Assembly: GCA_025361165.1 (NCBI GenBank)
Contig: JANYAU010000167.1
Coordinates: 1-52,693 of the forward strand
Direction: 5' to 3'
DNA: 52,693 bases
Source of the DNA: Betaproteobacteria bacterium
Lineage (GTDB): Bacteria > Pseudomonadota > Gammaproteobacteria > Burkholderiales > Thiobacteraceae
Shown here: one piece after another, positions 18,029 through 26,379 of the stretch
How the letters are laid out: each line of letters opens with the position of its first letter
Position numbering within the stretch: the first letter of the stretch is position 1
Made by a program: the position numbers and the translations under genes
The notes under the pieces: generated by a model
The model's database searches: none
The model's input: the letters and a program-made list of their open reading frames with translations, nothing else
What the model was told of the DNA's origin: nothing

Positions 18029-18913
18029 ATGAGCGGCTTCGCCTTCGATCAAGCGGAAGGCTTGCGTCGGCTGTTGGGGCGCGATCAAATGCGCGTCATT
18101 GCGGTCGTCAGCGGCAAACCGCGCGTCGGCCAAACGAATGTCGTCGTCAATCTGGCGCATGCGCTGGCGACGCAGGGGAAATCGGTACTCATTCTCGATG
18201 AAGGTATTGGCGCCGATAGTAGCGCGGCACGTTTGGGGCTTGCTCCACGCTTCGAGCTGGCGCAGGTATTAAAAGAGCAGATCCGCCTTTCCCAAGCCCT
18301 GTTGTCTTATAGTGCAGCGCTCCACATCTTGCCTGCGCGCGAAGGGCTGCGGCGCGTTGCCCACCTCACGCGTGAAGCGCAAGATCGGCTCGCGCGCGAC
18401 ATGGCCGTGCTGCCCTTAAAACCAGATGTCTTGCTCATTGATTTAGCCGCCGACCGCAGCCAGATCACGCTCGCCGCAACGGCAGCGGCGGATGAGGTGC
18501 TGGTGGTGGTAAGCCCGGAGCATAGTGCCATCACCCAATCCTACGCACTCATCAAACAATTAGCGCAGGACTATGGGCGGCGTCACTTTCGCCTCCTCGC
18601 CACAAAAACGAAAAATGATAACGACGCCGCGGCTGTTTATAATAATATGTTGGGGGCAGCGGCCCGCTATCTCAACGCGCAACTGAACGAGCTTAGCACA
18701 GTCCCTTGGGATGAGGCTGTCAGACGCGCCAACCGGCTCGGCAAACCGGTAGTGGAAATCTTTCCGGACGCACCTGCCAGCCAAGCCTACCGTACACTGG
18801 CGCAGGCCATTGCGGCTTGGCCCATGATGCGAGAAGATGGCGGGCACTTGGATGGATTCCTGCATCGGCTTATCATATCGAGTAGGATGATGGAATTAAG
18901 CGTGCGTATTTAG
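18029..18913 (+). CDS. flhG: FlhG/FleN-like MinD-family protein with degenerate P-loop
   Basis: A 294-residue protein with the MinD/FlhG layout: N-terminal QAEGLRRLL, the motif that in FlhG contacts FlhF, then the P-loop region. The deviant Walker A reads GKPRVGQT (29-36) where FlhG has GKGGVGKT: the signature Lys30 is kept, but the phosphate-binding Lys is Gln35. The next motif, usually DADLGLAN, is DEGIGADS. A MinD-type amphipathic end is not obvious. So ATP hydrolysis is doubtful, and the partner role with FlhF may be nucleotide-independent. I chose the ATG at 18029 because it follows flhF by 4 bases; a longer frame into flhF is a shadow. It may be a lineage-wide variant. Confidence 0.85.
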   Translation: MSGFAFDQAEGLRRLLGRDQMRVIAVVSGKPRVGQTNVVVNLAHALATQGKSVLILDEGIGADSSAARLGLAPRFELAQVLKEQIRLSQALLSYSAALHILPAREGLRRVAHLTREAQDRLARDMAVLPLKPDVLLIDLAADRSQITLAATAAADEVLVVVSPEHSAITQSYALIKQLAQDYGRRHFRLLATKTKNDNDAAAVYNNMLGAAARYLNAQLNELSTVPWDEAVRRANRLGKPVVEIFPDAPASQAYRTLAQAIAAWPMMREDGGHLDGFLHRLIISSRMMELSVRI

Positions 18914-18949
18914 CCATTTTCACCATAAGACTCAGGTACGAATACCCCG

Positions 18950-19654
18950 TTGAATACTGAACAATACGTCAATAAATTTGCGCCGCTGGTAAAGCGGATT
19001 GCCTATCACCTGATGGCCAAGCTACCGGCCAGCGTGCAGGTAGACGATCTGATCCAAGCCGGCTTGATCGGCCTCATGGATGCCGCAGAGCATTATGACG
19101 ACACCCAGGGCGCGCAATTCGAAACCTATGCGGTACAACGCATACGTGGCTCCATGCTGGACGAGCTGCGCCAAGCTGACTGGCTGCCGCGCACCGTGCG
19201 CAAGAGCCTGCGCCAGATCGAAGCCACCATTAACAAGCTGGAACAAAAAAATCAGCGCGCCCCCAACGAAGCAGAAGTCGCCAAAGAAATGAATGTTGGC
19301 CTACCCGCCTATCAGCAGATGCTGCTCGATGCACGCGGCCATCAACTTCTGTATTACGAAGACCTACAAGATTCCGATGACACCGATTTTTTCGAGCGCC
19401 ATGTTGCGGGAGAAACCGGTGATCCACTCAAAATGCTAGAAGATGAGGGCTTTCGCAAAGTGCTGGTCGAAGCCATTAGCACGCTGCCCGAGCGCGAAAA
19501 ACAAATGATGGGTATGTATTATGAGCAAGAGTTGAACTTGCGCGAAATCGGTGAAGTCTTGGGCGTATCCGAGTCTCGCGTATGTCAACTACACAGCCAA
19601 GCAGTGGCGCGGCTACGCGTCAAACTCCTGGTGTGGATTCAGGATAAACGCTAA
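18950..19654 (+). CDS. fliA: Flagellar sigma factor FliA (sigma-28)
   Basis: A 234-residue sigma-28. Region 2 (YVNKFAPLVKRIAYHL, then DLIQAGLIGLMDA and YAVQRIRGSMLDELR), region 3 and region 4 (LPEREKQMMGMYY, LGVSESRVCQLHSQA) are all present. It transcribes late flagellar genes and is held inactive by FlgM, encoded about 2.1 kb downstream on the other strand. The start must be TTG at 18950: the frame upstream closes with a stop codon only 24 bases earlier, with no other start between. The ribosome site (AGGT) is weak. Confidence 0.95.
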   Translation: MNTEQYVNKFAPLVKRIAYHLMAKLPASVQVDDLIQAGLIGLMDAAEHYDDTQGAQFETYAVQRIRGSMLDELRQADWLPRTVRKSLRQIEATINKLEQKNQRAPNEAEVAKEMNVGLPAYQQMLLDARGHQLLYYEDLQDSDDTDFFERHVAGETGDPLKMLEDEGFRKVLVEAISTLPEREKQMMGMYYEQELNLREIGEVLGVSESRVCQLHSQAVARLRVKLLVWIQDKR

Positions 19655-19700
19655 GCGCCGCTGGTGGCGCGCGTAGTCCATTCAAAACCCAATCATAGCC

Positions 19701-20450
19701 ATGCGCAACTTCGACCTCATCAGCATCCTCGGCCTCCTGCTCGCGCTCATCGCCATTGTCGGCGGTCAGTTGCTGGAAGGCGGAAATGTCAGCTCTCTGT
19801 TGCAACTCACCGCCTTCGTCATCGTGATTGGCGGCACTCTCGGTGCGGTTATGCTGCAAAGTACGCTGCCGGTTTTTCTACGTGGGATGCGCATGGTCAA
19901 GTGGACCTTCGTGCCACCGGCGCTGGATGGTGAGCGCCTGATTCAGCAAATTTCCGCCTGGAGTAATACCGCGCGTCGGGGTGGCCTACTCGCACTCGAA
20001 CCAGCTATCGACGATCTCGACGATGTTTTCGCCAAGCGTGGCCTACAAATGCTCATCGACGGGGCGGAGCCGGAAGCCTTGCGCGAAGCCTTGCAAGTGG
20101 AAGTGGATGCCTACGAAGAACAACAACGCCAATCCGCCAAAATATGGGAAGCAGCCGGCGGCTACTCGCCCACTATCGGTATTCTGGGTGCGGTACTGGG
20201 CTTGATACACGTTATGGAGAACCTCTCCGACCCGAGTAAATTAGGTTCCGGTATCGCCGTCGCCTTCGTCGCCACGGTGTATGGCGTGGGTTCCGCCAAC
20301 CTGATTTTTCTACCAATTGCGAATAAGCTAAAAAACCTCATCGCACGCGAAATCGTGTTACGCGAAATGCTGATCGAGGGCCTGATCTCCGTTGCTAACG
20401 GCGAGAACCCGCGCCTGATTGAGCGCAAGCTCCAAGGCTACCTGGGGTAG
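19701..20450 (+). CDS. motC: Flagellar motor stator protein MotC (MotA/PomA family)
   Basis: A 249-residue MotA-family stator with four membrane helices (about 5-25, 30-50, 150-172, 182-205). The family sequence GGYSPTIGILGAVLGLIHVMENL and the proline-bearing helices are clear. A cytoplasmic loop of about 90 residues touches the rotor. Paired with MotD downstream (21-base gap), it corresponds to MotCD of Pseudomonas-like systems. The ribosome site is weak. It may be the only stator in the cluster. Confidence 0.92.
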   Translation: MRNFDLISILGLLLALIAIVGGQLLEGGNVSSLLQLTAFVIVIGGTLGAVMLQSTLPVFLRGMRMVKWTFVPPALDGERLIQQISAWSNTARRGGLLALEPAIDDLDDVFAKRGLQMLIDGAEPEALREALQVEVDAYEEQQRQSAKIWEAAGGYSPTIGILGAVLGLIHVMENLSDPSKLGSGIAVAFVATVYGVGSANLIFLPIANKLKNLIAREIVLREMLIEGLISVANGENPRLIERKLQGYLG

Positions 20451-20471
20451 ACCTTAAACTCGGAGTGCTAC

Positions 20472-21275
20472 ATGCGCCGCCGCAAGAAGCCAGAAGAACA
20501 CGAAAATCATGAACGCTGGTTGGTTTCCTACGCCGACTTCATCACCTTACTGTTCGCCTTCTTCGTGGTGATGTACGCAATCTCTTCGCTCAACGAGGGA
20601 AAATACCGCATCTTGTCCGACTCCCTCGTCAGCGCTTTTAAAAAGTCGCCCACCTCCCCGCCGATGCCACTTGAACCTCAGAATACTTTCGGTTCACGCC
20701 CGATCAAACTCGCCCCGCCCAAAAAACCCGCGCTGGATATTGATCCCAAGATCAAAAAACAAACCGAAGATATGCGTCAAATCGCACAAGATCTGCTCAA
20801 GGTATTGGCGCCACTGGTGAAGGATAATCAAGTAAAAGTTACCCAAAGCCTGCGCGGCGTCACGCTGGAAATCAATGCTGCGGTACTTTTCGCGCCCGGC
20901 CAAGCGGTACTACAAGCAGAGTCGGCAAAGGCACTGACCGCAGTGGCGCAAGTTCTGGCGCAAATACCGAACCGCGTACAAGTGGAAGGTCACACCGACG
21001 ATTCACCGATTAGCACCGCGTTTTATCCTTCCAACTGGGAGTTGTCCTCGGCACGCGCGAGCAGTGTGGTGCGCCTATTCAGCGCGAATGAGGTACACCC
21101 AGAACGCATGGTTGCAATCGGTTACGCTGACAACCGTCCGGTCGTACCCAACACCGACAACGAATCACGCGCCCGCAACCGCCGCGTGACTATCTTGATC
21201 ATTTCCGAAATACAAGAAAAAGCGCGAGAAATCCCGCTCGCTGGCGCCGTGCCAGAAGCACCATCCGTACAGTAA
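20472..21275 (+). CDS. motD: Flagellar motor stator protein MotD (MotB family)
   Basis: A 267-residue MotB-family protein. A basic N-terminus precedes a single helix (about 20-42) whose Asp22 in SYADFITLLFAF is the proton-conducting residue; the His/Ser-rich sodium features are absent, so proton drive is likely. The OmpA-like peptidoglycan-binding domain (about 125-245) has VEGHTDDSPI and NWELSSARAS and NRRVTILI. It ends 10 bases from the convergent flgN stop. Confidence 0.93.
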   Translation: MRRRKKPEEHENHERWLVSYADFITLLFAFFVVMYAISSLNEGKYRILSDSLVSAFKKSPTSPPMPLEPQNTFGSRPIKLAPPKKPALDIDPKIKKQTEDMRQIAQDLLKVLAPLVKDNQVKVTQSLRGVTLEINAAVLFAPGQAVLQAESAKALTAVAQVLAQIPNRVQVEGHTDDSPISTAFYPSNWELSSARASSVVRLFSANEVHPERMVAIGYADNRPVVPNTDNESRARNRRVTILIISEIQEKAREIPLAGAVPEAPSVQ

Positions 21276-21285
21276 TTTTGCCGGG

Positions 21286-21795
21286 TCAGGCCTTGCCTAA
21301 TGGCCGGCCCGTCGCCACGGGTGCAGTTGAATAGGATTGTCCATCGGCGCCGTACAGATTACTGGTCGTCGCATTGGCGCCCAGTAGAACAGCTAACGCT
21401 TGCTGATTGTGCGCAAGGCGCGTGTGGATCAACTGCCCATTGAGTTGATTGAGTTCTCGCGCAGCTCGCGCAAGATCGATCAATTCCCGCCATAGTTTGC
21501 TCGCACCGCGCTTATCCGCCGGATCGTAGATATCCAGCCAGGCTTCCATGCCAATTTGATTAGTGCTGCCAACCGTCCCGGTAAGATAACGGTTGCGGGT
21601 ATCAGCGAGCTGGGTAAGACCGAGCACTTGCTCGTTCTTGCGTTGCGCCAAAGCCATTAAGCCTTCGGCGTCACCATTGACCAGCGCAGCTTGTTCAGTA
21701 GCGAGAATTTGGTGAAACTCACGGAAGGCCTCAAGCTCGTGCTTGAGGTTTAAAAGGAAGGCATTCAGGCTGCCGGAATCAGGCTCCTGTGCCAA
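21286..21795 (-). CDS. flgN: Flagellar chaperone FlgN
   Basis: A 169-residue mostly helical protein of the FlgN family, recognised by length, predicted coiled coils, the LALAQRKNEQ-type segment (here LMALAQRKNEQVLGL) and its place after flgM. It chaperones the hook-filament junction proteins FlgK and FlgL, which are encoded about 12 kb away in this window. The start lies 3 bases after the flgM stop codon, so they are one transcript. Confidence 0.85.
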   Translation of the reverse strand: MAQEPDSGSLNAFLLNLKHELEAFREFHQILATEQAALVNGDAEGLMALAQRKNEQVLGLTQLADTRNRYLTGTVGSTNQIGMEAWLDIYDPADKRGASKLWRELIDLARAARELNQLNGQLIHTRLAHNQQALAVLLGANATTSNLYGADGQSYSTAPVATGRPLGKA

Positions 21796-21798
21796 AGT

Positions 21799-22110
21799 TC
21801 AGCCTTTGTGGTTGAGGACCAGCTCTTTGACAGTCGTCAGTAAGCGATCCGCGACCACATCCGGGTTTACCCGGAAACGTCCTTCGCTAATTGCTTGCTT
21901 GATCGCTTCAACACGCGCAGTGTCGACGACTTGCACATTCTCCAGACTGGTTTCCAGGGCCTGGAGTTGCGATGAAAGCGGACCAATGTCTACCTGCTCC
22001 CGCGATCCTGTGGCGCGAGGCGTTTTCGCCGCGCCGCCACTCGTGCGTTTGGCGGTCGTTTGGCCCACTTTAGTCGGCGACCCCGGCTTGACTGTGTTAT
22101 TAATCTTCAA
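21799..22110 (-). CDS. flgM: Anti-sigma-28 factor FlgM
   Basis: A 103-residue FlgM starting at the TTG at 22110. The first residues MKINNTVKPG are the classic FlgM beginning, and the C-terminal half holds the helices that bind FliA (VDTARVEAIKQAISEGRF, then ADRLL). A GAGGG ribosome site lies 7 bases before TTG. Two upstream ATGs (22182, 22161) would add residues unlike the family and lie inside the sigma-28-like promoter, so I reject them. FlgM is exported through the finished hook, freeing FliA. Confidence 0.9.
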   Translation of the reverse strand: MKINNTVKPGSPTKVGQTTAKRTSGGAAKTPRATGSREQVDIGPLSSQLQALETSLENVQVVDTARVEAIKQAISEGRFRVNPDVVADRLLTTVKELVLNHKG

Positions 22111-22160
22111 GGCAATACCCTCGATTTTTACCCAGCGCGGAAACGCTGCGCCCACCTTCA

Positions 22161-22188
22161 TTTTCGGCTTGAAATACCACAAACTTTA
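22161..22188 (-). promoter_or_regulatory. Sigma-28-like promoter of flgMN
   Basis: On the minus strand TAAAGTTT (22188-22181) is followed after 12 bases by GCCGAAAA (22168-22161). The consensus is TAAAGTTT-N11-GCCGATAA, so the match is close, with one extra spacer base. Transcription would begin near 22154, giving a leader of about 45 bases before the TTG of flgM. FliA would thus drive its own inhibitor, as in E. coli. Confidence 0.65.
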
Positions 22189-22371
22189 GCTACTTATGAT
22201 GACACGACAGTAACCCGGTATTACTTCAAAACCCCCGCCAGTCCTGGTTTTCAAGCTCATCGCAGAAGCTTCCGCCAGGATGCGACAACGGTTTAGTTTA
22301 ACAACAAAGCCCCTCAAAGTCTAAGTATTTGCGGCGTGAAATGGGTGTCATAAAACGTCGCAAAACCCGCT

Positions 22372-23067
22372 TCAGTACTGGACTTCGACACTGCCATCGG
22401 CGCGCACCACGCCACTCACTGTTTGACCGTTTTGCGCTTTTACTTGCACCGATTGACCCGCCGCAGCGTTCGATAATGCCTTGCCTTCAGAGCTCACTTT
22501 AAACCCTCTGCCGAGTGCGATAAGCCTAACACTTTGTCCCTGATGCACCACGATAGGCGCGCGCAACATATCTTGGCGCAAGGGATACCCCGCGCTCACG
22601 CCGACGGTCAATATCTTGCCAACTGCATCATTCGCATCGGTCACTACCCCCGACGGCAACTGCGTGAGTTCTGCTACCTGTAGCGTCAAATCCTCCGCCG
22701 CGACTTGCTTGCCACTGGCCAAGGGCCGCGTAGCAACAACCACCGGCGCTTGTACCCGCACTGTGACCGGCACATACACATTCCATTCCGCGCCTGCACT
22801 ACAACGCACACCGATGCTGGTATTGCCCCATAATTTTGCGCCCAGCGGCATAAATACTTGCAACTGAGCGCACGGCGCAAGTTGCATGGGCTCAATCGCC
22901 CCCACTACCACGCTCACTTGGCCGGGAAGATGCGCGGTCTGCTGCTTAGCGTAAGCCTCGGCCGCTTGCCGAATCGCCGCGACCGGCTCTTGCTGTGCCG
23001 CCAGTGCTGGCAGCAACACCAGCAGGCCCAGCGCTAGCGCAAAGCTTGCGCGCAAAAAATATTTCAT
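22372..23067 (-). CDS. flgA: P-ring assembly chaperone FlgA
   Basis: A 231-residue periplasmic protein. Signal peptide 1-23 ends in LAA. The C-terminal SAF domain (about 105-230) shows PLASGKQVAAEDLTL, GYPLRQDMLRAP and VKAQNGQTVSGVV. FlgA helps FlgI form the P ring. It is transcribed towards flgM with 261 bases between; that gap carries a sigma-28-like promoter and no clear terminator. It is divergent from the chemoreceptor-like gene, with a palindrome between. Confidence 0.93.
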   Translation of the reverse strand: MKYFLRASFALALGLLVLLPALAAQQEPVAAIRQAAEAYAKQQTAHLPGQVSVVVGAIEPMQLAPCAQLQVFMPLGAKLWGNTSIGVRCSAGAEWNVYVPVTVRVQAPVVVATRPLASGKQVAAEDLTLQVAELTQLPSGVVTDANDAVGKILTVGVSAGYPLRQDMLRAPIVVHQGQSVRLIALGRGFKVSSEGKALSNAAAGQSVQVKAQNGQTVSGVVRADGSVEVQY

Positions 23068-23159
23068 CGTAGCGTCATCTCCATTCGGTTGAACGCCCTA
23101 AAGTTATACGCTGGCAGGCCGTATTCAAAGATACAGCTGATTAGGGTGGCGACAAGTGC

Positions 23160-23212
23160 ATTCTAGCATGGGCTTAACGGCATGCCGTTTCACCGTTTAT
23201 GCATCATATAAT
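23160..23212. promoter_or_regulatory. Divergent promoter region of flgA and the chemoreceptor gene
   Basis: A perfect 14-base palindrome AACGGCATGCCGTT (23176-23189) lies between two -10 like hexamers: TAGAAT leftward (23165-23160) and TATAAT rightward (23207-23212). Both expected -35 positions (17-base spacing) fall on the palindrome, which itself is a poor -35. This geometry suits an activator or repressor serving both genes. The binding protein is unknown to me. Confidence 0.35.
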
Positions 23213-23232
23213 CAATGAGCTCGAGGTAAAAT

Positions 23233-24381
23233 ATGAAGCTTAAAGCAAAAATTGCAATAGGACTGGCAGCAACCCTATCCCCGCTCGTGATCGCGCTTAG
23301 TAGCGGTGCGACCAGCACTTCGGCCACGATTAGCGCCCTGATTATTAGCGGTCTAGTCGCCGTAGCGGTATTTTTTTGGCTCACCCATGCCGCGACACCG
23401 TCTACCGAATTGCTTGCCATCGCGCAGGACATCGGTCAAGGCGCATTGAACAAACGCTTACCCAATGGCGAGCAAGCATGGCAACCGTTGATCACCGCCA
23501 TCAATCACGCCTTGGACGCGTTACAAAACCAATCCGTCGAGCTGCATGAGCGGGTGGCCGATATCAAGCAAAATGCTGAACACATTCATCACAGCTTGCA
23601 TCAGTTCGGCACGCATTTCGACAGCGAAATGCGCCTCGCGTCCGATGCCTCGCTCCAATTGGAATCGCTGAGTCAAGCCATCGGCACCATCGGCCAACAC
23701 TCCGCCGCGGCAGTGGAACAAGCCGATCAATGCATCACCAATACTCAAAATGGCAACGAAAGCGTATCGCGCTTAATGGGTGATATTGATCAAGTCGATT
23801 CAGCGGTGGGTGTCATCGCCCAATCAATAAAAGAATTCATGTCCAGCATGCAAACCATCACTTCCATGACCAGCCAAGTGAAAGATATCGCCGATCAAAC
23901 CAATCTTTTGGCATTAAACGCGGCAATCGAAGCCGCGCGTGCCGGCGAGCAAGGGCGCGGCTTTGCGGTGGTAGCCGATGAAGTGCGTAAACTGGCGGAA
24001 AAATCCGCACAAGCAGCGCGTGAAATCGATGACGTCACCCAACTAGTCGGACAGCAATCAAGCAAACTGGATGAAACCATCACCAGCGGCCGCAAGCACC
24101 TAGCCGATAGTATGGAGTCGCTGGAACTTGTCGCCGAAGCATTAGGCAGTTCGCGTGGCGCAGTGATGAGCGAACGTGACCTCATTTCTGAAATAGCCCA
24201 GACGACACAAATCCAAGCGCAATCGAGTCACACAATCTCGCAACATCTTGAGAGCATGGCACAACTCGCGCAAGCAACACGAACCGAGCTGGACGAAGCA
24301 GCACGCACCAGCACCAAATTGCGCGAAATCGCGACCGGCTTAGCGACCACCACGTTCACGCAATCGAAAGTTAGCCGCTAA
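23233..24381 (+). CDS. Methyl-accepting chemotaxis-like protein without a periplasmic sensor domain
   Basis: A 382-residue MCP. Two hydrophobic helices (about 7-25 and 31-52) leave almost no periplasmic loop, so there is no usual ligand-binding domain. A HAMP-like stretch follows (about 55-110), then the signalling coiled coil with the conserved tip [20 protein letters not shown] near 216-235. No CheB/CheR tethering pentapeptide ends the protein. It may sense an internal or membrane signal such as energy state. It lies among flagellar genes and is divergent from flgA. The ribosome site is CGAGGTAAAAT. Confidence 0.87.
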   Translation: MKLKAKIAIGLAATLSPLVIALSSGATSTSATISALIISGLVAVAVFFWLTHAATPSTELLAIAQDIGQGALNKRLPNGEQAWQPLITAINHALDALQNQSVELHERVADIKQNAEHIHHSLHQFGTHFDSEMRLASDASLQLESLSQAIGTIGQHSAAAVEQADQCITNTQNGNESVSRLMGDIDQVDSAVGVIAQSIKEFMSSMQTITSMTSQVKDIADQTNLLALNAAIEAARAGEQGRGFAVVADEVRKLAEKSAQAAREIDDVTQLVGQQSSKLDETITSGRKHLADSMESLELVAEALGSSRGAVMSERDLISEIAQTTQIQAQSSHTISQHLESMAQLAQATRTELDEAARTSTKLREIATGLATTTFTQSKVSR

Positions 24382-24417
24382 GCACGCTCTCGGATACGCT
24401 AAGTAACGCGCATCCCT

Positions 24418-26220
24418 ATGCCGAAATTTACCAGCCCTACCGACATTGCGCGCGAGACGTTCAAACAGCTCGCTACGCGCCGCATCGTGCCGACGCCGGA
24501 AAATTACCGGCGGGTGTATCAAGAAATCGCAGAAATCCCCCCCGAGGATGGCAGCGAATCCGAAAAAGAATTGATCGGCGCCCTACAAGCCGCGGGGCGC
24601 AGCAACCCGCAGATCAATAACACGACCAGGAACATCATCCAGGCGCTTGAGCAACGCGACTGGAAGGCGCTGACGCTACATATCGAAGCCCTGGGCGCGC
24701 AAAAACGCTCGGAGCAAATCGGCTGGGCCGACCTGCTGCGTGATCTCCTCAAACAATGGGATCTTAAGCAAAAAGGGCTCACCACGTCACGCAAGAAAGA
24801 AGCGCTGGAACGGGTTCTAATCAACTTCGGCAAAAACTCCGACGAACTGCTAAACAAGTTGCGTAGCCTGGTTAAAGCGTGGAGCGAAGGCACGAGCGGA
24901 CCCCCCGACATCGAGATGGAGGGAGGCAACAATCTCCCCGAAGCGCCGTCTACACCCGAGGGCCGCGTGGGCACACCCATGAACCCACTGCTGGGTGGAG
25001 AAGAAGTGCCCGGCTTGCTGCTCACCCTGCTGACGCAAGCACTATTGAATGGCGTGATGCCGCGCATCGCGCATTTTCCCGAACTGGCGGCACGCGCCAC
25101 CGACCTTGCCCATCAAGCACGTAGCGCCAATGATCTCGACACCCTCAATCAATTCTCAAAAGACATTCGTCAATTTTGGATTGAGCTAGAGTTGCGGGCC
25201 GACGCCGATCAGGAAGTGCTCGATGGCCTGATGCGGCTGCTGCGTTTGTTGATTGAAAATGTCACCGAATTGCTGATGGATGATCAGTGGCTGCGCGGTC
25301 AACTCAGCATCGTGCAAGATATCATCAGCGATCCGCTCACGCCTATCGTCCTCGCCGAAGCGGAACAGCGAATCAAAGAAGTCATCTTCAAGCAAGGTAC
25401 GTTGAAACACAGCTTGAACCAAGCCAAGGCTTCGCTAAAAGATCTCGTCACCGTGTTTATCTCGCGCATCGGCGAAATGTCCGAGAACACCGGTGAGTAT
25501 CATGGCAAGATCGAGAAGTATGTCGAAAAAATCAGCCAAACCGAAGATTTGCCTACCATCAACGCCATCCTGCGCGATGTCATTACCGATACAAAAAGCT
25601 TGCACCTTGACATGCTACGCTCCCACGATGAGTTGATGAACGCGCGCCGCCAAGCAGAGGCTGCGGAACAGAAAATGCACGAACTCGAAGTCGAATTGGG
25701 TCAAGTGAGCGAGCTGATTTTTCAAGACCACCTCACCGGCGCCCTCAACCGGCGCGGCATGGAAGAAGCTTTCACCCGCGAATTTGCGCGCGCCAAGCGC
25801 GGCCAAACCCCCGTCTCCGTCGCACTGCTCGATGTGGATCATTTCAAAAAACTCAACGACACGCTCGGGCATGACGTCGGCGATCAAGCCTTGGTTCACC
25901 TGACCAAAGTGATAAAAGAAATCTTGCGGCCGGTAGATGTGGTAGCGCGCTATGGCGGCGAAGAATTTGTGATCATCCTCCCCGACACCAACGCCACCGA
26001 CGGCGTCAGTATCATAACCCGCTTACAGCGCGACCTCACTAAACGCTTTTTTCTGCACGAAAACGAAAAGGTGCTCATCACTTTCAGTGCCGGCGTAGCG
26101 CAGCGTGAAGCGATGGAAACGGCCGAAGCCATGATCGCGCGCGCCGATGCCGCGCTTTATCGCGCCAAGCAAGCCGGGCGCAATCGCGTTTATCTGGCAC
26201 AAGCGGCAAATCCAAGCTAG
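24418..26220 (+). CDS. Diguanylate cyclase with long unrecognised N-terminal region
   Basis: A 600-residue soluble protein: no signal peptide and no membrane helix. The GGDEF domain is C-terminal (about 435-595), with active motif GGEEF (513-517) and an intact inhibitory RxxD (RPVD, 504-507) five residues before it, so an active, feedback-inhibited c-di-GMP synthase is expected. Residues 1-430 are helical; the first ~60 (ARETFKQLATRRIVPTPENY) recur in some betaproteobacterial GGDEF proteins, and coiled coil is likely at about 390-430. I do not recognise a known sensor domain. It lies between the chemoreceptor and flgB; a hairpin directly after the stop codon suggests separate transcription from flgB. 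Confidence 0.88.
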   Translation: MPKFTSPTDIARETFKQLATRRIVPTPENYRRVYQEIAEIPPEDGSESEKELIGALQAAGRSNPQINNTTRNIIQALEQRDWKALTLHIEALGAQKRSEQIGWADLLRDLLKQWDLKQKGLTTSRKKEALERVLINFGKNSDELLNKLRSLVKAWSEGTSGPPDIEMEGGNNLPEAPSTPEGRVGTPMNPLLGGEEVPGLLLTLLTQALLNGVMPRIAHFPELAARATDLAHQARSANDLDTLNQFSKDIRQFWIELELRADADQEVLDGLMRLLRLLIENVTELLMDDQWLRGQLSIVQDIISDPLTPIVLAEAEQRIKEVIFKQGTLKHSLNQAKASLKDLVTVFISRIGEMSENTGEYHGKIEKYVEKISQTEDLPTINAILRDVITDTKSLHLDMLRSHDELMNARRQAEAAEQKMHELEVELGQVSELIFQDHLTGALNRRGMEEAFTREFARAKRGQTPVSVALLDVDHFKKLNDTLGHDVGDQALVHLTKVIKEILRPVDVVARYGGEEFVIILPDTNATDGVSIITRLQRDLTKRFFLHENEKVLITFSAGVAQREAMETAEAMIARADAALYRAKQAGRNRVYLAQAANPS

Positions 26221-26227
26221 AGCAATC

Positions 26228-26257
26228 CTTGCCGCCCCCGGCAAGCTTTGCCGGTTT
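26228..26257 (+). terminator. Terminator-like hairpins after the GGDEF gene
   Basis: Two overlapping stems are possible: CTTGCCG/CGGCAAG (26228-26245, loop CCCC) and CCGGCAA/TTGCCGG (26238-26254, loop GCT). The second is followed by a short TTTACT tract. It begins 8 bases after the stop codon. The T tract is short, so termination may be partial. Confidence 0.4.
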
Positions 26258-26339
26258 ACTGGCACGGTAATCCTCGTCAAAGCATCATCTGTTCTGCAAA
26301 TAGCGCTGATTCCACGTATTTCTCGTGATTTTTCCATGC

Positions 26340-26355
26340 TGGCATGGTTGATGCT
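26340..26355 (+). promoter_or_regulatory. Possible sigma-54 promoter of flgB
   Basis: TGGCATGGTTGATGCT keeps GG and GC with the required 10-base separation and matches most of TGGCACG-N4-TTGCW. Transcription would start near 26366, only about 14 bases before the flgB ATG, which is unusually close. Sigma-54 control of rod and hook genes is common in polar-flagellated proteobacteria. Confidence 0.35.
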
Positions 26356-26379
26356 CATAGGAGAGCGAGAAGACTCATC

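Noticed and set aside
23174-23199. Sigma-28 promoter before the chemoreceptor gene
   Set aside because: TTAA-N14-ACCGTTTA is a weak match with wrong spacing; the TATAAT nearer the gene is as likely.
26228-26257. Insertion-sequence ends near the GGDEF gene
   Set aside because: The inverted repeats are short, adjacent and hairpin-forming, with no transposase.
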